A DNA stretch of 64,000 nucleotides from Pyrus communis (taxonomy: Eukaryota > Streptophyta > Magnoliopsida > Rosales > Rosaceae), in assembly GCF_963583255.1 (NCBI RefSeq), contig NC_084819.1, positions 8,326,001 to 8,390,000 of the forward strand, read 5' to 3'. Below are positions 33,012 to 45,470 of the stretch, one piece after another (position 1 is the stretch's first letter; each line of letters starts with the position of its first letter). The notes beneath the pieces were generated by a model. The model worked only from the letters and a program-made list of their open reading frames with translations. It was not told the origin of the DNA and searched no databases. Made by a program: the position numbers and the translations under genes.

Positions 33012-33992
33012 CTAACCCTGGGGACAATTTGCAGCCCGATGTCCCATCTGCCCACACGTGAAGCAACCACTGCTACCACGCCTGCACTCGCCGAAATGCT
33101 GGTTATTACACCTACGGCAAACTGGGGCTCGGCCTCGGCCACCATCACCCTGTCTCTGGCCTCGAGCGCCTCCAGCAAACCTACCTCCTCGTCCCTGTCC
33201 AGAGGCACTGAAGCCACCACTAGAAGAACTCGAACTAGCACCACCCCTCTTAAAGTTCTGAGTCTGACGGGGCCCGAGCGACGCTTGACCTTTACCCTTG
33301 TCATCTTTCTTCTGATTGTCGTCTTTCTCTTCATCACTGTCGCTCGACATGTTCTCTGAGTCCTCAATCCTCAACAATATCTCGTAGAAATCCTGGTAGG
33401 TCTCACAGTGTGTAGTGGTCGCCATCGAACGCCACCTCTTCCTGGTGCCCAAACGGAAACGGCGAAGCATCTCCGCTGGATTACCAGCAACGTCAGGATG
33501 GTAGCGGGACAGATCAGTAAACTTACGATAGTACTCATTAGCCGTCATCTTCCGCTGTCTCAACTCGGTGAACTCCTGCTTCTTACGATCAATGTACTCA
33601 GGAGGCACAAACCTCCTCTTGAACAAATCCTTGAAAACGTTCCAATCAGTCCTCTGAGCTGGGGTCAACCGACGAAGCTCCTGCTCTCACCAGGCTGCAG
33701 ACTCCGTCTCCAGAAACCATGAGGTCGTCTCGACCCACCTCTCCATAGGAAGGCTCCCCTGATTATGCAACACACTGAAAGTCTTCTCAATGTGCTCTAA
33801 CCATCGCTCTGCGCCCTCATGCCCCTCATTACCTTTGAACTTATCCAATTTCAGACTGTACATAGTCTCCAGATGAGTCCTCTGGGGAGAGCGAATAGCT
33901 GTCTGAATAGCGGTGACAATAGTTTCCCCCATCTGAGTAAAATCGCGGAAACTAAACTCATCTGAGCGACTTGGTTCCCGACGAGGCGGCAT
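33012..33992 (-). pseudogene. gag of element D
   Basis: Begins MPPRREPSRSDE at 33992 (chosen because this is the usual chromovirus gag start; an upstream Met in the same frame at 34079 lies in the leader). The gag core is seen: FKGNEGHEGAERWLEHIEKT, then after a TGA codon (33687-33689) DWNVFKDLFKRRFVPPEYID, FTELRQRKMTANEYYRKFTD and MLRRFRLGTRKRWRS. A Ser/Gly-rich basic linker follows, then two zinc-binding blocks (CRRCNNQHFGEC and CFTCGQMGHRAANC). The frame ends at a TAG (33012-33014), in register with pol. The first stop lies where a second Trp (TGG) would be expected. Confidence 0.9.
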
Positions 33993-34058
33993 AATTCTAA
34001 CAGAAGACACCAAAACCATTAGAATACTCACACAAAAGCACAGGACTGACAAACCTAA

Positions 34059-34070
34059 GCTCTGATACCA
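34059..34070 (-). other. Initiator-Met tRNA primer binding site of element D
   Basis: TGGTATCAGAGC on the minus strand, three bases inside the 5' LTR; the classical plant retroelement primer site. Confidence 0.93.
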
Positions 34071-34073
34071 AAC

Positions 34074-36254
34074 TGACACACCCCGACCGAGATCAGGGCG
34101 TGCTGGCCGTCACACGGAGGTGATGTAACCATGTGCACGTGCGGAAGCTAATAAGATAGTAATATAAAAGTACGAATAATTAAAAATTAGCATACAGAGT
34201 ACTAAAACAAGTGCTAGCGTAAGTGAGACACAAGTTCAGAGCAAGTCTACAGCAGTCCAAAAGAAAAGATGCGACAATAGTACACCCAAAGGTGACCCTA
34301 CGTTGGTGAGTATCTGTCAGAAAAGCCGAGAGAACCCTCTAGGAAACCACCGAAACTGCTAAGCAACTAGAACCTGGAGGGGCGCAAAACAAAAGCGTGA
34401 GTGGGCAAAAACAAATCTTTTCTAAAACCATTTAGTAAAATACATTCTAACCCCTCGCCGTAAAACCTGTATACTTCCCAGAAAACAAACATATATACAT
34501 ATGTATAGATATGCCAGTCATGCTCAAAGATATGCCAATCATGCTCAAGAATATGCCAATCATGCTCAAGAATATGCCATGCCGGAATCTCATAAAGAAA
34601 TGCAAGTGCTCAGGTGTAAATCATATAACTAACATATAATCTGGCAGCCGGAGTCACCTAACGTGACCTGTACGGCTGCATATAGAGCTCAAATCTCAAA
34701 CTCAATAACTGAACCTGCCCACGAGTCGGAACCACCTAAAGTGGTATGTACGACAGGCCTGGGTGTAATACATATGTACGCTCTAGTGCTACGATCACGT
34801 GAAGGCTGTGCGAATAATCGCGGGTCACCTACGAGTCGGAACCACCTAATGTGGTCTGTACGACAGGACTGTGCACCTAACTTGGATCCAAGCTGACCGT
34901 GTGGTGCAGGAGGTGAACATCACGTGAAGGACTGTGCCCTACTCTGGGCGGGAGCACTAACACCGGGGGTGCAGGTTATGAGCTCTCTAAGCCTCTCAAA
35001 CCACTACTGAAATATAAACGTGAATATCGCTTACCTGGCACATACATGTGCGTCCACAGCACCAAATATGCATATGTATATGTATGTCACTACTAGTGCA
35101 TGCAATGATGCATAAACGATAATAATATGGTGCATGGCATAAAACAAATAACTCTTTTTAATCAATTTCTGGGAATATAAATGTATATAGGTATATACGG
35201 AAAACCAAAAGCCCACTCACTGATAAGTGGAAGGGTCGTAGCCCCCCTGCCTCGAGTGACCACGCTCGTCCTCGGGGTACGTATCACCTATACGCGAAAT
35301 AACTACAAAAACGTTAATTTAAAAGCACATAACCAACTTCTCGTAATAACTTCTCATACATTGCTCAAATTGGACAAATGAACATACCAACGTGCTCTAC
35401 ACAACCTCAGGATCACAACCATATTTTTAGAAAAAATTTTCACCGCCGCACACGCCCCCACGCGTAGGCACGTGCCTGGCACGCTGACGGCGTCAACTGA
35501 CGCCGTGAGGAATATTCCGTTAGTTCTAACGAATTCCGTCAACGGCGTCAGGAATATTCCGTCAGATTTGACGGAATATTCCGTCACCTTCTCCGGCGAG
35601 CCTCCGGCGATGTCGCCGGCGCCGGAAACTGGAAAATTTTTCTAACTTCGTTTTCTCTCTCGTTTCTCAACCATTTTCCACGTTTCTTGAACGAAAATGA
35701 AGCCCTAGACTAGTAGAACAACATTATACAAGTTTCAAGGGCTAAAAATCACTAGATCATACCTGTCCACACAAACCAAAACCGGCCAACTTCGAACCAG
35801 GCTATCCCGACGTCCAAATTCGTCCAACGAAGTACTACGAGGCTCCTTGGGACACCACCAAGCTACCTACGAGCTTAAAAATCCCAAAAACGTGCTACAA
35901 TAAGTTTGCATGAATAGTACTCAAATCGGAGCTTGTGAAATCAACGTGAAAACGTCGAAGTTTTTACCTGAAAATGGTATGATCGTGCTCCTCTCAACCT
36001 CACGAGTTCGACAGTGTCCTTGGTTCCCTCGATCTGCTAAGGTTTGAGTGAATTGTGTGTGTGTCCATACGTTTATGGTAAATGGGAAGAAGAAGAAAGA
36101 AGGGAGCTCGAGAGAGAGAGACAGTGAAGGTGAGAGTGTGGCCCAGCACCTGCCAACACCACACCAAGCAACCAAAAACATGACGAAAACGAACTAGGGG
36201 CAAAGTTGTAATTTCACACATACGTTAACATGAATTTTGGGACGGGATGTCACA
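34074..36254 (-). repeat. 5' LTR of element D
   Basis: 2181 bp, high identity to the left copy (roughly 97 percent by eye, excluding short indels). It carries the same tandem repeats (34510-34581) and 14-base-arm palindrome (35551-35582). Target duplication TTTGC follows. Confidence 0.93.
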
Positions 36255-36535
36255 TTTGCCCTTCAATTGTCACGATGAAATATCAATTTTTCGTAGACCA
36301 TAGTGTTCTTCAATTTATTTGAACTCAATTAGATGCCTCAAATATTTCCGATTTGGCTAATATTTTGCAAGGATGATTTATGAGGTGCAACTTGAAAAAT
36401 AGACAGGTCGGATTGTTGGAATTTTATGTCATTTGGGCCCCACAACTAATCCTTATTTTCTAAAAAAATGGAGATTCCTTCCCTTAAATACTCTGTACAT
36501 ATGACGTGGCATTTAAATACTAAAACAATTTAGAA

Positions 36536-36712
36536 GTGATTTGATAACTATTTTTATTTTTATTTTTGTTTTTGCTTTTTTGAAGATTGAAGATTTATTT
36601 AGTAATATTCTTAGTTCAAAAACTAAAAACCAAAAACTTAAATGCATTTTTTTAGTTAACAAAATTTGGCTTGGTAAAAAAAATTGAAAATTAAAATGGT
36701 TATCAAACATAT
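36536..36712. repeat. MITE-like inverted repeat
   Basis: Left GTGATTTGATAACTATTTTT pairs with the reverse complement of right AAAATGGTTATCAAACAT. The interior is AT-rich with no ORF. Confidence 0.6.
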
Positions 36713-38019
36713 GTTTCCTTAATTATTTTAATTGATATTCATATGAGGGACATGACCTAAACTCGATATCCTTGAAAAACATATGAATCTACTACCAAAA
36801 TATTTCCGCAAACGTTTATGTATTACATACTATTCAATTTTCCCGTACCCCATGTGTGAAGATTTTGTAACTTTAGTAGGAAAATATATCTTCACACGGT
36901 TTTTTTTTTTCCTAATAAATAATAGAATATCTACATTAATTTATGAGGTGAGGAGGGTGATTCGAATATGAAATCAGTAACTTTTATAACTGTTCTAGTC
37001 TTCCATATAAAAACAACGGAAGAAAACTTGTAGCATGTTATTTTATGTAGTACGTAACAATTATGGTTCGATTTGGAATGCACCACAATACATACGTAGC
37101 CTGTTATAATTGATGTATGTGGTAATTTGATGACATGACACTACAATTTCATAAACTAATTAACCCTTGTGTTAAGGCGCTCTAGATCTCCTCTCCTATT
37201 AACACATGACCTGGTGGATCCTCACACCCATCGCCCTCAACAACTCCCAAAAGCTTCCAAAATTATTTAGACCAATAATTATAATAAAATGTCATATTTT
37301 ATAGATGGATGTGCAAAACAAGCATTTTTTTCCCATGTCAATCAGCTTAAAAAAAAAACCCTATAAAAGCACGAAGAAATTAGAAAGAAAAAAATATTAA
37401 AGTAGATGTGAAAATGTACTTTGAGCGTTCCCCTTCCATGTGATATAGTTTAGAAGGAGTTTTGTTTGTTTTAAGATCTCATGCATGGGTGAAGCGACTT
37501 GTGATTAGGACTATCTTAACTTAAGCTCGAGCGGGGCCACAGCAAACGGGGTATTAAGACACCCTTAATACAGACACATGGGTAAGAGATAACATTGATG
37601 GTTTTGGTCTCACAAAGAGAAGACACCATTATTTTTAGGATTGAGTACTTGTGATTTGATTTGCTTCCAGTCTATCATATTAATTTGAATTAGGAGTGGG
37701 CATGGTACTGCTTGATTTGGAATCAGTGAGACGTCATGTATAGTTGGTGTTAGTGACGGAGTCAAAAATTGAAGTTAGCAGGGATCTCTAAGCCATATGA
37801 AAGAAATTGGACAAAAAATAATATAACTAATGAGAGAAAAGTTCATTTTTGTAGTGGAATGGAAAATTTTAATCAAAAGAGAAGAATGGAGTCATGAAAA
37901 AAAAAAAAAAGAATGAATAATTATATCATAAGCACCGAACTTCTTTGTAAGTTCCTACGTTGAAATTGAACAAAAATTATTGCACCGAATTGATAAAAAA
38001 ATTATTCCTCTATGCCATA

Positions 38020-38042
38020 AATATATATATATATATATATAT
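38020..38042. repeat. (AT)n microsatellite
   Basis: About eleven uninterrupted AT dinucleotides. Confidence 0.9.
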
Positions 38043-38165
38043 GCGTGGTTTCAATGTTCAACAAATCATGCAAAAGGGTGACTAAGGAAGACTAGTTGAT
38101 ATAAGGATTTGGTTTCATAACAACACTATTGTAAAACACATTTTTTTGGTCAATTAAAGAAATAT

Positions 38166-39580
38166 TTATGAGTCCATATTATACTATATATTTTACCCTA
38201 CTCTTAGTATTAGTTTATTAGTTATTTTGGTAGAATTTTGATACTTTGTTATATATTTTCAATGTAGGACATGCGATTTCCTTTAGAGCAAAAAGTGATC
38301 AAACGGATGAATTTTGGAGTGATTCCAATTGGAGAATGTTCGTGATTCTTTCAAGATGATTGTATCAAAGTTTCACATTTTACCAAGCCATTTGACCGTG
38401 GCGATGAAATAAAGGCCCAACGTACAGCTTTCCCAGATTGACCTTTCTGAACGTTTTGGGCATTTTGAAGGTCAAAATGGCATATTTTGAGGAAGATTTC
38501 TTCTAAGGATTTGTAGGGGACTTCTTAAGCTTTCAAAAAAGACCTTTTGGGACCAAATTGGAGTTGATTTGGTCAGTCAAAAGTCTGATTTTCTGAGAAG
38601 TCCGAATTTTAGTTTAAATAGGAAACCTTTTATTTTCTGTTTTATTATTTTATTATGTTTCCTAGTTTTATTCTAAGACTTTTTAGGGTTTTATTTTGTA
38701 TTAGTATAAATAAGACTTTTTAGCCGTTAGGGTTAGAAGGGAAGGAGAGGTGGAAACGCACGCACAAGCCTTTGACAATTCAAGTTTATTTTCTAGGTGT
38801 TTTCTATCCTTGTTCTTAATAATATTTTATTATGATTGTTTGTAACTAGTTCTTTTGTTAGGGCAAAGCCTTGAGCCTTAGCATGAATATGTGATTTTAT
38901 TAATTTGCTTATGAATAGATGCATGCTTGCTTTAAATTAGTAATCACTACGATTAAACTATCTAATTGTTTTAGTGATTCTCGACCATTAGGGTTTTTGG
39001 ACAAGTAATTTGATGCAATTTATGTTGGAACATCACCTTGAAATTGAGGAGGGGTTCTTGTGATTAGTAATTGTAAGTTCACTTAAGGCAAACATCACGC
39101 TCTTAAGGGTTGCATGGTTTTTCAAAGAGTTTTCACAGAGCTTAATGAGTCTTGCATGTTTATATTTGATTTGAACATCACAGACAGGTTGCATGTTAGA
39201 TATACGTTTTCGCTTGAACATCATAAGGAAAATGTGTATTAGAAAAACCTAACCTTCAAAGCATATATGTAGAAATTCATAAGTAATTGGTAAAATTGCA
39301 TATGATTGTTAAGGGGACGGCGGAACCCTAGGCTTTACAAATTGACTTTCTTTAAATTGTTCTCTAGTTAATTTCTTTAATTGTTTTATTTTAAAATTCG
39401 TTTTTATTATATTAAATTCTAAAATCAACACTTTCAAGTTAGTTTTAAACAAAAATTATTCATTCAATCTCTGTGGAAAACGACCTTACTTGAGCTGTTA
39501 TATTACGACAACCTTGTACTCTTGCAAGTATTTTTAAGTATTTTTATCCCTACTTTTGTGGGTGGTAAAAATTCCTATCA
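38166..39580 (+). mobile_element. Solo LTR, Ty3/gypsy type (family not assigned)
   Basis: 1415 bases from TTATGAGTCC to CCTATCA flanked by the 5-bp direct repeat AATAT (38161-38165 and 39581-39585). The second base has probably changed from the usual G of TG. Inside are a TATA-like GTATAAATAAG near 38703 and a final CTCTGTGGAAAACGACCTTA block of the type often found near the 3' end of plant gypsy LTRs. There is no interior, so it is most simply a solo LTR left by recombination between two LTRs. Confidence 0.72.
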
Positions 39581-39585
39581 AATAT

Positions 39586-40330
39586 AATAAAGCTAGCTGG
39601 GAGGAAAAGTACATAAGTCAAAGAATACAAAGTATCCAACCAAAAGCACACAAACAGAAACTAAAGTGAAGAAACTTCAGTGTAAGCCCAAGCCTCTCCT
39701 AGTCCTCAAGTGGCTCCGCCACTAGTTGGTGTTCAAACTTGTAGCATATTAGAAACCTAACTACTAGAAAAACTAAGAAAAAGTCTTCGGCCGTCGGTCT
39801 GTGGTTTCGGTTTTAGGATTGACCGCACTCTCTTTTGATCTCTTTCCTCTTTACTTCTTCTATGTTTTAACAATTTCCATCAAGATATTGGTTGTGGTCA
39901 CTCTTTTGCTATGGCGAAGCCTTTTATGTGTGTGTGTGCGCGCGCGTGAAATTTTTTTTTTTTTTTCCGGTGTGGTTTGTGTGGTTGGAAAAAAAGCTAT
40001 GAGAAGGAAGCTTAATGTTTATTAGAGGTGACTCATACCAAAGCTTATATGCCATTGATTACCCAATAATTAGATAGTTGTGCAGCTCAGTGTCTTTACG
40101 ATAGTTCTTCAGCATGGAAGGTTTAGTTATCCCCATGAATTGATTGTATTTTTCATGGATGAGTTATCCATGGAGTTTGATGTTTCTTTTGACATGTGTG
40201 GCCAGTGACGAAGTCAAGAATTGTGGAGTGAATTAATGTCAGTGAATGATCCAAGACATATGAGAGAAGCCTTGTGCCATAGGCTTCATTATATCGCACT
40301 ATTTCATTCATATTATTGCGCTTTTTTTAG
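39586..40330. other. Intergenic, nothing recognised
   Basis: Contains a (GT/GC)n run and poly-T near 39920-39966. Frames are short and unrelated to known proteins. Confidence 0.4.
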
Positions 40331-41430
40331 TTAAATGGTGTTGGAACCACTGGCTCAAACACTTTTAGATTCATCTTGGAATCTAATTCGACACGGATTA
40401 TTTCTTTCTAGTTGGTCAATCAGTTCTATGTCGATTACATCAACAAAATGCAGTTCGATATCTTCATTCTCACTATTTCGGGTTGTTACCACATTTGTGA
40501 ATATCATTGATGATAATCTCATTCAATTCCATAACTCATCCATGTATGCATAATAGACTGAAAACTTCAGGTTTTGGTTACTCCAGATTAATTTTATGAG
40601 GTTGAACGTTTAAAATAGCGAACGAGGAAGAGATTCATTTATTCCATGCTAATCTACTTCTAGGGAGGTGAATCCTTCAAATCTAGTGAAATGTCTCCAT
40701 TTAGGCTAATGATAGATGATTGGCTAGCCGCTAGTGTACTAGGCCAGCTTAGTAGTATGACGTAACGGCCTTCTTGGGGTTACTAGTTTCACACTAGGAG
40801 CAGCTGGTCCTTTGGAGATGGTTTTGCCACACCAGTTAGGTGCGTTTATCCTTACAGGCACATTTATAGTTATATATGTGATATCGTCACTTTCGCTAGA
40901 TTAAAGAAAGTGTCTAGTTACACTTTGATGATATAGAATACGAGGATTGAGATGAGACATGGTGGGGACGTACACGATAATTTGTGCCATTGTTCAGGAA
41001 CATTGATGTTCTTATCTCCACGTAGCGGCAAGAAAACTGTCTCATATAAGTGACACTTCGCAAACTAATGGAAAATGGATTGTTTGGCAAGGGCTCTAAA
41101 GTGCTCTAAGGAGAATCATGATCGACAATGATTCACATCCTTCTGTGAGGATCCATTGATACATTGCAGTGGAACAATATGGCACATAAGGTGTACACCC
41201 AAAACGCATACTTACAAAACATCAAGTTCGTACCCAATTACCTATGGCAATGCCAAAAAAGAATAGAGTAGCAATAGACCTCAACCTGACCAACATACAT
41301 GCATGCAAGATTGCATATCCTTAAGCAGAAAGCTTAGTACACATCACCAAGGTCATGTGTTCGTTTAAAAGGCATTTTATGAACCCTTTTGCAAGACCAA
41401 TTAGGTGTGAATGTAGCGAATTGAATGTGT
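40330..41430 (-). pseudogene. Heavily decayed Ty1/copia fragment (integrase to RT linker)
   Basis: The plus sequence parallels that of element B over 20690-21590 with many changes. GGCAAGAAAACTGTCTCATA near 41029 matches the GACAGGAAGACTGTCTCATC site of B, ATGCAAGATTGCATATCCTT near 41303 matches TGTAAGATGGCATGTCCTCA, and the 40850-40905 stretch matches the 20985-21045 linker. On the minus strand it would encode the end of integrase and the linker before RT. No frame is open for more than about 70 codons. Confidence 0.65.
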
Positions 41431-43110
41431 TCAATTAGACATGGCTTAATCAAGAATAAGATATGATTAATTATTAATTATATTGGATCAATTATTTAAG
41501 CCAATTGGACATAGCTTTAATTCAATACATTTTGGGCTTTATTTAATTAAGGCTTTTTAGCTAAAATGGTCCCTAAGATTTGCATAACACATCAATTTGG
41601 TCCCTGAGATTGAAAATCAACAGAAATGGTCCCTAAGATTGTCCACCATCCATTATTTTGGTCATTCTGTTAAAAATTCCGTTAAGTGTCCCAAGGCTCT
41701 TGACCGGAAGTTTGGGCAATTTTCAAAGCTTCATAACACAATCGTTTCTTAACCAAATTCAACCCATAATATATCAAAATGAAGATAGGAAAGTGTAGAA
41801 CAACATTATACCTATTTGGAAGCCCAATGGTTACCATAGATGGTTGGAAAATAGGCTAAAAGGTGACTGGTCCGGAGGAAAATTGGAAAACTCCCAGGAA
41901 ATTGGGTAAACTTTAAACGTTCATAACTTCTTCAATACTCAACAAAATCGAGTGATTTAAAAATAAAAATCATACTTATTGATGAGACAAAGAGAATGGT
42001 ACCTTTCTTGATGGCTAACTTATCGTGGTGTGGCCGGAAAATGACTTGAAAGTGGCTAACTCGAAGACTAAGACAGCCACTTTCGAGCCGTTTTCTGGCC
42101 AAACCACTGCGAGTTAGCCTTCGAGAAATATCCCATTCTCTTCATCTCGTCAAGAAGTATGATTTTTGTTTTTCAATCACTCAATTTCATTGAGTATTGA
42201 AGAAGCTATGAAAGTTTAAAATTTACCCTGTTTCCTGCCAGTTTTCCTATTTTCCTGCAGACCAGCCACCTTTCAGGCTATTTTCCAGCCATCTTCGGCA
42301 ACCGTTAGGCTTCCAAATAGGTATAATCTTGTTCTATACTTTCCTATCTTCATTTTGATATATTATGTGTCGAATTTGGTTAAGAAACGATTGAGTTACG
42401 AAGCTTTGAAAATTGCCCAAACTTCCAGCCAAGAGCTCCAAGACACTTAACGGAGTTTTTAACAAAAGAACCAAAATAATGGATGGTGGACAATCACAAG
42501 GACCATTTCCATTGAATTTCAATCTCAGGGACCAAAGTTATGTGTTACGCAAATCTCAGAGACCATTTTAGATAAAAGGCCTTTAATTAAAAAGGGTCAA
42601 AGTCAAAAGCCTAAAGTGGGCACGTGCTTGGGCTTGATGTATAGAACAAAGCCCATGGCATCAAAGCCTAATGAGGGGCGATTAAAGGGGTGTGACAAGG
42701 GGTCTATATATACCATTTATGTTTCTTTCATAACCCTAATGCAAAGATTATTCAGTTTTATCCCTTAGAAAAAAAAGAGAAAAAAATAAACCAAAGCCAA
42801 AACATCTTGTGTGTTGCCAAAACATTATTGATCCAAGTGAGATATTACTTTAAATCAATCACTCTATCATTCGTGGTTAGATTTATCAGTGTGGTTACTC
42901 TTAGAGGCTCAACACTTGGATGATCCAACAAAGCGGCACGTGGTGGCTCAGGATTCAAGTAAGTTAATCTTTTAATCCTTGTTCTTTATTGAGTTATCAA
43001 TTACAATCAAGATATAATTGATATATTCTATGTTATTTATTTATTTATTCATTGTTGTATACTTAATTATTCAAATTAAATTTATTTCAATAATATGCCC
43101 AGACCCAACA
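41400..43110 (+). other. LTR-like stretch split by the fold-back element
   Basis: Left (41400-41550) and right (42582-43110) flanks of the fold-back element look like one LTR-type sequence, with a TATA box TATATATA at 42705-42712 and CATAACCCTAATG downstream. No second copy or clean ends were found, so this is tentative. Confidence 0.3.
41551..42581. mobile_element. 1-kb fold-back (palindromic) DNA element, Mutator-like by TSD length
   Basis: The two halves are inverted copies of each other over about 500 bases with only a few bases between them (centre near 42065). Shared blocks include ATATATCAAAATGAAGATAG, AATGGTCCCTAAGATT / AATGGTCTCTGAGATT and GTCCACCATCCATTATTTTG. Arm identity is roughly 85 percent by eye. 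The 9-bp sequence TTTAATTAA flanks both ends (41542-41550 and 42582-42590). No transposase ORF. A 9-bp duplication fits Mutator-like elements; because TTAATTAA is itself palindromic, part of it could instead belong to the arms. Confidence 0.8.
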
Positions 43111-43234
43111 TTATGAACTTCTACCAAGAAACTCTTGATTGCAACTACTGTATCTGCTGAGAACTGACGACAACAACTGCCATCATTGTATCATGATGTG
43201 ACTACTTCTTAAGTTGTACAGACTCAAGGGAAAG

Positions 43235-43467
43235 TGTTGTAAGTAGTATTATTTTAGAAATATGATTGCATAAACTTAGAGTAGGAATCCTAATACGGTT
43301 TGAAGATCAAATCCTCATAGGTTTTGTATTACTTGTAAAACAAGAAAGTTCATCTTGATTAGTATAAATAAAGGCACATTGTTAAACAATAATTCTCACA
43401 TATACCTAAGCCATTCTCTCTGCCATCTTCCTATCTCTCACCCGCACTTATAGTTTAGTTTACAACA
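43235..43467 (+). repeat. Ty1/copia LTR (solo or 3' LTR of a truncated element)
   Basis: TGTTGTAAGTAG...TTTACAACA, 233 bp, preceded by CTCAAGGGAAAG, a polypurine tract. It has a TATA-like AGTATAAATAAAGG in the middle. About 100 bases upstream (43110-43220) resemble the end of a copia element. No 5' LTR or target duplication was found. Confidence 0.65.
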
Positions 43468-44799
43468 AAATACAGTAATTTTATAAAAAGAAAATCGAAA
43501 CACATTTGTGTCACATTCAATTGTCACACTTAATATCATACCAAATTTTATTTTCATGAAGTCAACTGTCTAAAGTAATTTTTTGTAAAGGGTTATGAAA
43601 TCTTTGAATCATGGATGTCATTATTCTCTCCTCTTTTCGGTCAAGTGGAAGTCATTATTCCTATGTTCTTTGGCAACCTAGTTTTGCTACCTTTATCTTT
43701 TTTCACATAGGTGTGCACCTAATGTGGTCAAAAGTAAAAGCAAATAGCATATTGATTATAGTTGATTATTTAGTTACATCCAACTTAATTTCCAGTCTAA
43801 TTGATTTGATAGCATGGTGGTATCTATGTGGCGACCATGCAAACCAAATATTAAGAAGCTAACAACAACCATAATTTATTTTATAAAGTATTATGGAATA
43901 CTACAACTTTTTGCCCCTAACAAAGCCTTTTTGCGATGGTTTATATATTTGGTACAATTCTTTTTTGTTGAAAGTGATATTTTTCACTAATTTATAATAA
44001 TTGAGATGAAGAAAAGTTTGGGAATAGAAGAATGTCAAGAAGAAAGCCCTAATCACTAAGATAATTCAACACTTGCACATATGCTACAATTTTAAAATCT
44101 ATATGTGCATTAATTTTTCAATTATGTTTGGTTTATCAAACTTGTTATTAAATGATGTGGCAGTGTAATTATTACTCATACATAATGAGATTTAGATTGT
44201 TTGAACAACTAAAATATTATAACATTCTTACTTGTGCAACTACTTTGTTTTAAGTTGTCTTTTTTTACACTATAGATAGTGGAAAAGAAAGGGAAGAGAA
44301 AAAAAAATAAAGAAGAATGAAGGATGGTGCAAGAATGTGAAATGAAACACAAAAAATAAAAACCAAAAACTAAAAGTTCTTTTACTTAAGTTCTCTTCTT
44401 CTTCATAATCCCCTTCATTTCTCCCACATCCCTCCACGTGTTACCTTTTTCATTCTTTTTCATTCCAATTTCTCTAATTACTTGTCGCATCGTGCGTTTG
44501 GGCTTCGGTTGAGCTGTTGTGGCTACAATGGTCATTGTCCCCGCCTGGCTTTGCTACGATGGATGCTAACAACAGCCACGATGAGGGTGCTTTGCAGTGG
44601 TGGGGCTCTTCCTGCCATCGTATTGAGCCTCGAGGATCATCAACATGGGGCTACATCTTGGTTTCTGTTCTCAGGTCCAAATCCAAAACGTAGGGTGTTC
44701 CTAGTGTTGTTGTTTTAGAATTTTCTACCATTTTATCCTTTCTCTAGGGACTAATCAAGGAATTTTTCTAGGAAAATTTTCAATGACTAGGAGTGTATG
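43468..44799. other. Intergenic, nothing recognised
   Basis: AT-rich with short frames; a 78-aa frame at 44482-44718 matches no family I know. No RNA gene seen. Confidence 0.4.
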
Positions 44800-45470
44800 A
44801 GAAATTGAACATAATAGAAATTTACAAAAGTAATTACGAGAACCTTCTTCGAATATTTGAATCAAGCTCTCAGTGAAAGCACCAATTTGTGGTAGTAAAA
44901 ATCCGCAATTTTTAGTCTTGACGAATTTGTACCTATAAAACAATTATCACATTTGATCAAAGACCAAAGTCTCATACACCCACGAGATGGGGTATGGTTG
45001 GCCAATTCCGATGCCTATGCCAATGTCTCAGGAAAGAGTGAGTGGGCTTGTTTGTGTAGCAAAAACTTACCAGAAATCTGATGGAGATGAGGTATTTATA
45101 GAAAGGAGTGGTCGACCATAGGGTTAGGGTTTTGCCTTACACATGGCCGGCTTTCCGTTGGCCATGGTCTGTCATCCATTGAATGAATGAGGAAATCATA
45201 TTCCCAAGATATTAATTAGGAGACAATATCTTGGGATGATGATGGAAGCATCTACAATTGATTGCGGTAGAAATTCCTTATTTGATGGAGTTGATTTTTA
45301 ATTACAAATGTATTAAAAGATATGATATAGTAATTAATCCTATCTTTAATGCATATGACTTTTCCATGCCATGAACAAGGAGTTTTGACCGGTTGTAGTC
45401 AGCTGTTTGGACCTCTAGAGATTTTGAGCTGCACATAGGAGTATTTGTGTGCCATACCCATTTTAAGGAG
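44800..45470 (-). repeat. Tat-type LTR with leader start, related to element A
   Basis: On the minus strand, sequence near 45100 has CTATAAATACCTCATCT (TATA box). The LTR ends CCACA near 44885, followed by AATTGGTGCTTTCACTGAGA, the same boundary as in element A. After that comes GAAGAAGGTTCTCG, as in A (GAAGAAGATTCTCG). So a 5' LTR plus leader of a related element is left here; its interior is missing. The upstream LTR end is not defined. Confidence 0.6.

Larger units (their letters stand above)
26793..36254 (-). mobile_element. Element D: near-complete Ty3/gypsy chromovirus (Del/Tekay-like)
   Basis: LTRs of 2223 and 2181 bp (TGACACACCCC...GATGTCACA on the plus strand), with 5-bp target duplication TTTGC at 26788-26792 and 36255-36259. 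On the minus strand: 5' LTR, initiator-Met tRNA primer site, one gag-pol frame (gag, protease, RT, RNase H, integrase, chromodomain-like end), polypurine tract, 3' LTR. RT before integrase marks Ty3/gypsy, and the C-terminal WRNHSVKEAMWETEDRM block is typical of Del/Tekay chromoviruses. Three nonsense codons and a 105-base duplication break an otherwise continuous reading frame. Confidence 0.95.
36260..38160. other. Intergenic, AT-rich
   Basis: No gene seen. It contains a MITE-like inverted repeat (36536-36712) and an (AT)n run at 38020-38042. Remaining frames are short and random. Confidence 0.4.

Noticed and set aside
32576..33367. 263-aa and 247-aa ORFs over gag/pol of element D
   Set aside because: Both are alternate-frame shadows of the gag tail and zinc-knuckle region, Arg- or Thr/Ser-rich without domains.
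44482..44718. 78-aa ORF in intergenic DNA
   Set aside because: No domain, no neighbour support, and length within chance expectation.
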